In this document: in pieces, positions 7,154-12,017 of the stretch
Numbering within the stretch: position 1 is the stretch's first letter
Layout of the letters: every line of letters begins with the position of its first letter
From: CAZXSK01 sp964642855
GTDB lineage: Bacteria > Planctomycetota > Phycisphaerae > SM23-33
Assembly: GCA_964642855.1 (NCBI GenBank)
Contig: CAZXSK010000091.1
Coordinates: forward strand, 1 to 12,017
DNA length: 12,017 bases
Reading direction: 5' to 3'
Translations under genes and position numbers: made by a program
Notes under the pieces: model-generated
The model's input: only the letters and a program-made list of their open reading frames with translations
Databases searched by the model: none
What the model was told of the DNA's origin: nothing

Positions 7154-7183
7154 ACGCCCCGCCGGCCGAACCCCGCGGGGCGT
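7154..7183 (+). terminator. Terminator hairpin after the DUF3467 gene
   Basis: Perfect 9-bp inverted repeat ACGCCCCGC / GCGGGGCGT with a 12-base loop, about 40 bases after the stop. Only a short TTCT follows, so it is a strong hairpin with a poor U-tract, as is common in GC-rich genomes. Confidence 0.65.
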
Positions 7184-7184
7184 T

Positions 7185-7198
7185 CTGCTGCGCAGCAG
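7185..7198. repeat. 14-bp perfect palindrome CTGCTGCGCAGCAG
   Basis: Lies directly after the terminator hairpin and shortly before the promoter of the next gene. It could be a protein binding site for the glycoside hydrolase gene. It shares 11 bases with 6454-6464. Confidence 0.4.
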
Positions 7199-7218
7199 GA
7201 GCAACCTGTCGACCAGCA

Positions 7219-7227
7219 TGGTACAAT
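7219..7227 (+). promoter_or_regulatory. Extended -10 promoter element of the glycoside hydrolase gene
   Basis: TGG-TACAAT matches the extended -10 pattern TGnTATAAT with five of six hexamer bases; the expected -35 position is poor. Transcription near 7234 would exclude the upstream ATG at 7218 and favours translation from 7299. Confidence 0.45.
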
Positions 7228-7298
7228 CAACCGGACCGGATGACGGACCCGTAGGGTCCAAGCCTCGCGCACTCCCACGGGACGAACGGAGACACGCC

Positions 7299-9938
7299 AT
7301 GCACCGATCCTGCAAACACGTCACGATCGCCCGCACCGCAGCAATCGCTGCACTGCTCGCAGCCGCCGGGACAGTCCGCGCCGACACCGGAGACCTTGAC
7401 CTCATCGCCAACGGCGGGTTCGAGGGCCCCTCCCGCGACGATCCCTGGGTGCGGAACAACTGGGCGAACAACGACGCCCACTACGCCCTGGATCCCAACA
7501 ACCCCCGCTCCGGCAAGCAGTCGATGCGCATGACCATGCGCCAGGCGACCAATGCAGGCAACATCCAGCTGATCCATCCGTTCAAGAAGCTCCCCGCCGG
7601 TTCGCGATGGCGGCTGACGTTCTGGCTGCGGGCCGCCCAGGATGCCCGCAGGCCCGTTCGCGTCACGATCGGCCGTCGCGGCAGGCCGTGGACCACCTGG
7701 ATCAGCCACAACGTCTACCCCGGCCCGAAGTGGAAGCGGTGCGCGGTAAACCTGGTGATTCCCGAGGGCGTCGACGAGACCCGCCTGGGCCTGTACTTCT
7801 ACCTTCGCGAGGAGACGTCCGTCTGGATCGACGACGTCAGCATGACCCCCCTGCCCGACAGGGACCCCGCCGACCGGCTGGAGGGCAACCGGCTGGCCAA
7901 CGGCTCGTTCGAGGTCGGGCGGACCCGCTGGTACGTGCAGTATTCGCCGACGGGACAGGTCACCGGAGAGCCGGCCATGCACGAAACCAACGTGGGTAAC
8001 GTGCCCCGGTGCGTCTCCACCGACGGCGCGCCCCACGGCCGGCTTGCGCTTAAGCTCGACGTCCGAAAGGACACCCGCCTGACACTGACCAGCGCGTATT
8101 TCGATCTACGGTACGGCCACCCGGCCTCGGTGAGCTTTGACGTGCTCGCCCCCCGGGCGGACGTAACCTTCACCGCGGAAGTCGGCCACGGCACGTTCAA
8201 ACGCCTCCACCGTCAGCGCCGGACCTTCACCGTTGACGAAAGCGGCTGGCAGCGATACCGCTTCACCCTCACTCCGGGCGTCTCGGAGAGCGGCACGTAC
8301 TACTTCGCGCTGAGCTTCTCGACACCGGGCAAGTACCTCGTCGATCGCGTCGTTGTCACCGACGGCAACGAGCCCGGCGACGTCATGCCGCCACGCCCCG
8401 ACGTCGGCGCGATTCTTCTGGGCAAGACCCCGCCGGGCAACCTGTTCGATAAAGGCGACACCGTCCGCGCGGGCATCGCCGTGCAGGCCCGCCCGGGCAG
8501 CAGAGATCTCGCGCTCGACGGCTCGATCGTCGACGTCCAGGGGCGAAGCCTGCGGGACCTCTCGCTGAAGGTTCGCCTGAACCGCAAAGGCCGCGGCAGA
8601 GCGACCCTCGACGACCTGCCCACCGACCGTTTCGGTGCGTTCAAGCTGATCCTTCGCGAGAAGGGTCTCGACGCCAGCCATCGCCCCGCAACCGAACTGC
8701 AGTACCAGGTGCTGCCCCAACTGCCCAAGCTCAACGAGGCCGCACCCGACTCGTTTTTCGGCGGCCATCCGTTGCTGAAGCCCTGTTCGCTCGCCGTCGC
8801 CCGACGTGTGGGGATACGCTGGATCCGCCTGCACCCGCCGCTGGATACCAAGTGGGCGGTCGTCGAGCCGGTTGAAGGTCGCTGGGATTTCCCCAAGGCC
8901 GGGCTCAAACGGGCCAGCGCGATGGGCTTCCGCATCCTGGGCAGCCTCGACCAGACGCCGGACCACCGTGCCGATACACCCGACGCGCCGCGGCGGACCT
9001 GGCGAGGCCTGGGCAACTACCCGCCGAAGGACTGGTCTGCCTGGCGGGAGTACGTGCGGCGGGTCATGGCTGCCTACCCGTTCATCAAGCACTGGGAGGT
9101 CTGGAACGAGCCCGACCTGCGAGGCTTCATGGAGGACCCGTTCGACGCCGACCGTCACGGCAGGACGCGGGCGGAGCTGTATCTCAAGTTCGTCCGACAT
9201 ACCCGCCAGGCCGTCGAGCAGTCCCGGGCCGACGTGCAGATCGCCGTCGGGGCCGTTGCCAACGTCCGCAGCGAGTTCCAGCAGAACATGCTCTCAGCCG
9301 GGGCAGCGAAGTACGCCGACATCGTCAGCTTCCACCACTACGGCATCGACGCGCCGGACCTGCGCAAGCTGGTCAGGCAGATGCAGAAACAGACCGGCGC
9401 GGACGGTAACGCGGTGGAGGTCTGGCACAGCGAGGGGGCCGGGACAATCCCCATCTGCTCCTGGCTTCGCGAGAGCCGCTACCCCCATCAAGAACCCGAA
9501 GCCGTCTCGCACCTCTGCGCCGCCACGGCCACGCAGATGATCGCCTACAAGGCCATGGGCGTCCGGCGATACTTCCACTACCCCGGGCCCACGGCGGGCC
9601 CGCAGGGGCGGTTTGTCTATCGCAACGACTTCGCCTACGGCTCGGACGTTTCCGGCCTGCCGCTGCCGCTGTGGGCAAGCTACGCCGCCTGCGTCCGCAT
9701 CCTCGAAGGCGCCCAGCCCGCCGGCCTGAAGGAACTCGACGTCGACGGGAACGTCGTCTGGCGGGCATCGTTCCTGAAAAACGACAAACGCATCGACGTG
9801 GTCTGGTCGAAGACAGCGCTGCCGCTTGCCGACCTGCCCGGCCTGTCGACCGAGGGCAGGACCGTGCTCGACATGATGGGCAACCCCGCGCCCGGCCGCC
9901 CCCTCACCGGCCCCGCGCCGCTGTACGTGGTGGAGTAG
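7299..9938 (+). CDS. Secreted multidomain glycoside hydrolase, clan GH-A (GH39-like), with two carbohydrate-binding-like domains
   Basis: This 879-residue protein starts at ATG 7299, which has GGAG seven bases upstream and begins directly with a signal peptide (residues 1-28, VRA cleavage). ATG 7218 would put 27 charged residues before it. Domain order: a beta-sandwich opening ANGGFEG (37-43) to about 190; a second opening LANGSFEVG (199-207) to about 352, both like CBM4/9-type modules; a beta-rich linker domain (about 360-480); a TIM barrel (about 483-780); and a C-terminal beta domain. In the barrel, WEVWNEPD (598-606 region) carries the likely acid/base Glu604, and WHSEGAG the likely nucleophile Glu712. 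Glutamates about 108 apart fit strands 4 and 7 of retaining clan GH-A enzymes. GH39 is the nearest family by eye; GH5- or GH42-related groups are possible. The polysaccharide substrate cannot be read from the sequence. It converges with the toroid gene. Confidence 0.85.
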   Translation: MHRSCKHVTIARTAAIAALLAAAGTVRADTGDLDLIANGGFEGPSRDDPWVRNNWANNDAHYALDPNNPRSGKQSMRMTMRQATNAGNIQLIHPFKKLPAGSRWRLTFWLRAAQDARRPVRVTIGRRGRPWTTWISHNVYPGPKWKRCAVNLVIPEGVDETRLGLYFYLREETSVWIDDVSMTPLPDRDPADRLEGNRLANGSFEVGRTRWYVQYSPTGQVTGEPAMHETNVGNVPRCVSTDGAPHGRLALKLDVRKDTRLTLTSAYFDLRYGHPASVSFDVLAPRADVTFTAEVGHGTFKRLHRQRRTFTVDESGWQRYRFTLTPGVSESGTYYFALSFSTPGKYLVDRVVVTDGNEPGDVMPPRPDVGAILLGKTPPGNLFDKGDTVRAGIAVQARPGSRDLALDGSIVDVQGRSLRDLSLKVRLNRKGRGRATLDDLPTDRFGAFKLILREKGLDASHRPATELQYQVLPQLPKLNEAAPDSFFGGHPLLKPCSLAVARRVGIRWIRLHPPLDTKWAVVEPVEGRWDFPKAGLKRASAMGFRILGSLDQTPDHRADTPDAPRRTWRGLGNYPPKDWSAWREYVRRVMAAYPFIKHWEVWNEPDLRGFMEDPFDADRHGRTRAELYLKFVRHTRQAVEQSRADVQIAVGAVANVRSEFQQNMLSAGAAKYADIVSFHHYGIDAPDLRKLVRQMQKQTGADGNAVEVWHSEGAGTIPICSWLRESRYPHQEPEAVSHLCAATATQMIAYKAMGVRRYFHYPGPTAGPQGRFVYRNDFAYGSDVSGLPLPLWASYAACVRILEGAQPAGLKELDVDGNVVWRASFLKNDKRIDVVWSKTALPLADLPGLSTEGRTVLDMMGNPAPGRPLTGPAPLYVVE

Positions 9939-9971
9939 GCCCCATCGACGCCAGCGCCTCGCAGGGCGACC
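9939..9971. other. 33-bp convergent intergenic gap
   Basis: The glycoside hydrolase and toroid genes run head-on with only 33 bases between their stops. I see no perfect hairpin in the gap, so transcripts probably overlap at their 3' ends. Confidence 0.6.
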
Positions 9972-11627
9972 CTACCGCGCGGGCTCGATCACGTAGCGGA
10001 TGTCCACCTCGCCGGCCGGTTCGATGTCCAGGCAATGCACGCGCGTGTGCCCGTTCCAGTAGCTCCGCCACTCCCGCATGCCCTCGACCACCGTCGTCGT
10101 TGCCTGGCTGGGTGCGCTGCACTCCCACGACACCGACAGGGGCAGCCGGCTCTCGGCGACGAAGATCGCCAGCTTGTCGGGCACCTCATCCAGCCGCCAG
10201 GTCTCGGCGATCTCCAGCCGCCCGTCCGCGACGCGAACCGTCACCTCCCGCCGGCCGGGCTTGTCGTCGCTGTCGGTCCACCAGTCGTGCCGCTCGAACC
10301 AGCTGAAGCAATCGGTCACCCAACTCAGCTCGCCGTCGGCGTGGCGGATCTCCTTCGGCGCCCGCAGGGGCAGGTACCGCCGCTTGCCGTAGAAGGCGTT
10401 GGGCACGCCGCAGGTCATGAACGAATCGACCGGCTGTTCGAGGACGCCCGGTGAGTACACGAACGCTGCGTAGTCCGACGTGTAGCCGTTGACCACGGGC
10501 AGTTGGAAGTCGAGCTGCCCGTCGCGATGGAACCACGCGCCGAGCCCGCGCGGATCCATCTGCACGAACGTATCCTGCCGCGGGTAGAGCGTCGCCGGAT
10601 CGCTCTGGCAGGCCAGGTCCGGCGTCTTCGCCGCGATCGCCTGGAGCATGCCTGCGATCTCGGCCATGTAGCCCAGCCACCCGAGGCTGAACTCCAGCAG
10701 CCTCTGCTCGCCGCGATACCAGTGGGTCATGCCGCGACGGTGGGCGGTCACCGCATCGTCCGACCAGTACGTGCGCATGACCTCGCGGATGGTATCTGCA
10801 GCCAGGCCGGCCAGCAGCTCCGGCTGGTCGGTCGCCCCGATCTCCACCAGCGACAGCGCCAGCTTCATCCGCCAGACCTGCGAGAACTCCGCCGACCGGC
10901 CCCACGTCAGGCCCAGCCCGTCAGGCCGGGCTGCCGCACGCAGCAGGCGCTCGTGCGACGCCAGCGTCCGCTTCATGCCCTCCTCGGGCAGAAGCCCCCA
11001 CAGCGGCTTGGCGGTCATCAGCGCATCGAACGTGTAATTGTCGTACCGCCCCCGCCCGAGATGGTCGTCGTCCAGAAAACCTTCGCCCTCGCAAAGCACC
11101 TGGCCGGTCTTCTCCAGCGACAGGTCGAACACGCGCCGGTCGTCGGTGACGCCCAGCTTCCGGCGGGCCAGCTCCAGCCGGGCCATCACGATCCAGTAGT
11201 TGTTCGGATGCCCGATCAACTCGCCGTTCTCCAGGTCCACCACGGCCGTGGAATCCATCGCCTCCAGGATCTTCCCCCGGGCGGCGTCATCGACGCCTTC
11301 CAGCAACGGATGGCCGTCCCACCGCTCGCCCGTGCGCATCAGCGCCTCAGCGACGTACATCGACCACCACGTCTTGTGCCCGCCGTGGCGGAACTCGGCG
11401 AAGATCGCGCCCAGCCGGTCGCGCACGCTCCGGCCGTCGAGGGCCTCGATGCCCAGCCCGGGCAGCAGCCCGTACAGTTGCGTCAGCGCCGAGTCGGTGC
11501 GGTCGTAGGACGGGAACCCGGCTACCACGCCGGGCAGGCGGTCGTCGGGGCAGAAACGGCGAACGAATCCCTCGGCAGCTGCGGCGAGAAAATCCGTGAC
11601 GGTCCGGGCGAGTTCAGAAACGTTGAT
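9972..11627 (-). CDS. Alpha/alpha-toroid protein, DUF2264-like (apparent ATC start)
   Basis: 551 residues if read from ATC 11627; 518 from the first conventional start (GTG 11528). AAGGAG lies seven bases before the ATC and a promoter about 40 bases before it. No ribosome binding site precedes the GTG, and the intervening 33 codons read as ordinary helical protein. There is no signal peptide, so it is cytoplasmic. From the ATC: HPNNYW (141-145), GRGRYDNYTF (around 191-200, Asp196) and GLTWGRSAEF (around 239-248, Gly243-Arg244-Ser245). The NNW, D-x-Y and pGRS pattern recalls DUF2264, an (alpha/alpha) toroid family found beside carbohydrate-active enzymes; the last 200 residues look beta-rich. 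By architecture it could be a lyase or unsaturated-sugar hydrolase, but no catalytic residues are established. The neighbouring secreted hydrolase supports a sugar role. Confidence 0.75.
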   Translation of the reverse strand: MNVSELARTVTDFLAAAAEGFVRRFCPDDRLPGVVAGFPSYDRTDSALTQLYGLLPGLGIEALDGRSVRDRLGAIFAEFRHGGHKTWWSMYVAEALMRTGERWDGHPLLEGVDDAARGKILEAMDSTAVVDLENGELIGHPNNYWIVMARLELARRKLGVTDDRRVFDLSLEKTGQVLCEGEGFLDDDHLGRGRYDNYTFDALMTAKPLWGLLPEEGMKRTLASHERLLRAAARPDGLGLTWGRSAEFSQVWRMKLALSLVEIGATDQPELLAGLAADTIREVMRTYWSDDAVTAHRRGMTHWYRGEQRLLEFSLGWLGYMAEIAGMLQAIAAKTPDLACQSDPATLYPRQDTFVQMDPRGLGAWFHRDGQLDFQLPVVNGYTSDYAAFVYSPGVLEQPVDSFMTCGVPNAFYGKRRYLPLRAPKEIRHADGELSWVTDCFSWFERHDWWTDSDDKPGRREVTVRVADGRLEIAETWRLDEVPDKLAIFVAESRLPLSVSWECSAPSQATTTVVEGMREWRSYWNGHTRVHCLDIEPAGEVDIRYVIEPAR

Positions 11628-11634
11628 GGCTGCA

Positions 11635-11640
11635 CTCCTT
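11635..11640 (-). promoter_or_regulatory. Shine-Dalgarno AAGGAG that points to an ATC start
   Basis: A perfect AAGGAG with an ideal seven-base spacer to ATC 11627. The alternative in-range start, GTG in the same stretch, opens a frame that hits a stop at 11522-11524 and does not encode the toroid protein. Confidence 0.7.
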
Positions 11641-11667
11641 CACCTTGCGTTACGAAACAGGCCGCCC

Positions 11668-11696
11668 ATCGTACGCGCCGCCCCGCCGGCGGGCAA
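11668..11696 (-). promoter_or_regulatory. Probable promoter of the toroid gene
   Basis: Minus strand: -35 TTGCCC (11696-11691), 17-base spacer, -10 TACGAT (11673-11668), four of six consensus matches each. Transcription near 11661 gives a 34-base leader ending at the ATC. Confidence 0.5.
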
Positions 11697-11756
11697 CCAC
11701 CACCAGCCAAATTGCACCGGAGGGTTTCGGATCTTCATGGCAGGATGGGCCTCATT

Positions 11757-11936
11757 CAGGCAGATGTACGGCAGGCCGGGCAGTTCCTTCACCGGTTGTT
11801 ACGGCGCCCGCCCGTCGGCTTCCTCGAAGGCCAGCTTCTCCGGCTTGTCCGTCACGGCCTGGAACGCAATCACCCGCCGGAAATACCCGGCCAGTTCGTC
11901 GAGACAGCGCTGCTGGTATTCTTTCAGAACAAACAT
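11757..11936 (-). pseudogene. Broken N-terminal stub of a type III-like restriction/DEAD helicase subunit
   Basis: ATG 11936 opens MFVLKEYQQRCLDELAGYFR, a typical start of the helicase-nuclease (Res) subunit of type III-like restriction systems. The frame meets TAA at 11801-11799 after 45 codons. In the same frame just past that stop it reads VKELPGLPYICL (11792-11757), which matches the stretch that in intact family members leads into the Walker A motif (PTGGGKT). Here the homology ends abruptly at that point and is followed by unrelated sequence (NEAHPAMK...) and the toroid promoter. So there is one in-frame stop and a 3' truncation that removes the whole ATPase and nuclease. Only about 57 recognisable residues remain of a protein that is normally around 800-1000 long. 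The family call is from recognition by eye. Confidence 0.6.
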
Positions 11937-11965
11937 GCTTCACTCGCCTTCGTATCACCACAAAG

Positions 11966-11985
11966 CCCCCACCGTGAGGTGGGGG
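11966..11985. terminator. GC-rich 8-bp hairpin with GTGA loop
   Basis: CCCCCACC / GGTGGGGG arms around GTGA. As plus-strand RNA the loop is a GNRA tetraloop, which makes a very stable hairpin; flanks AAAG and TT partly extend the pairing. It may be a terminator of a gene off the right edge, or the foldback end of an IS200/IS605-type element, which often looks like this. No transposase is visible. Confidence 0.5.
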
Positions 11986-12017
11986 TTCGCATCGTCCACA
12001 CTACGTCCCCCATGCTC

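Noticed and set aside
7218..7298. Upstream ATG 7218 as start of the glycoside hydrolase
   Set aside because: It overlaps the extended -10 element, has no well-placed ribosome binding site and would bury the signal peptide behind 27 charged residues.
11522..11710. 62-codon minus-strand frame overlapping the toroid gene start
   Set aside because: It is in another frame, ends inside the toroid coding region and its Pro/Gly/Arg-rich translation looks like a shadow.
1..12017. CRISPR array, tRNA or rRNA genes
   Set aside because: I found no regularly spaced direct repeats and no tRNA or rRNA signature on either strand; the periodicity in 1-4906 is protein-level repetition of beta-helix rungs.

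Overview
The window is GC-rich DNA that most likely comes from a planctomycete (Planctomycetota), probably of the Phycisphaerae type. The basis is two sorting or architecture signatures: a PEP-CTERM tail (VPEP, hydrophobic stretch, RRRR) on one secreted protein, and a LEPRLMLSG motif close to the N-terminus of a giant beta-helix protein. The LEPR-XLL motif is a planctomycete hallmark. No rRNA, tRNA or other taxonomic marker is present, so the assignment is an inference from protein style.

Layout. Positions 1-4906 (minus strand) are the first 1635 codons of a very large right-handed beta-helix surface protein that runs off the left edge. It is built of four successive beta-helix modules. A 330-bp gap with three hairpins separates it from a same-strand PEP-CTERM secreted protein (5983-5237) that appears to start at TTG. 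A 739-bp intergenic region (5984-6722) follows. It holds a plausible promoter and structured leader for the PEP-CTERM gene, several inverted repeats, a T9 tract and a plausible promoter for the plus-strand DUF3467-family gene (6723-7115). That gene ends in a strong hairpin. Next is a secreted multidomain glycoside hydrolase (7299-9938, plus): signal peptide, two carbohydrate-binding-like beta-sandwich domains and a clan-A TIM barrel with NEP and HSE catalytic motifs. It converges with a cytoplasmic alpha/alpha-toroid protein resembling DUF2264 (11627-9972, minus), whose best-supported start codon is an ATC. At the right edge lies the broken N-terminal stub of a type III-like restriction/helicase gene (11936-11757, minus), followed by a very stable GTGA-loop hairpin.

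How the parts fit. The left half concerns cell-surface or extracellular display (beta-helix giant plus PEP-CTERM protein). The right half concerns polysaccharide handling (secreted hydrolase facing a cytoplasmic toroid protein typical of carbohydrate-active neighbourhoods). No shared operon links the two halves, and I see no coherent new defence or mobile system. The points most worth following are the ATC start, the decayed restriction-gene stub, the modular repeat architecture of the beta-helix giant and the structured leader of the PEP-CTERM gene.
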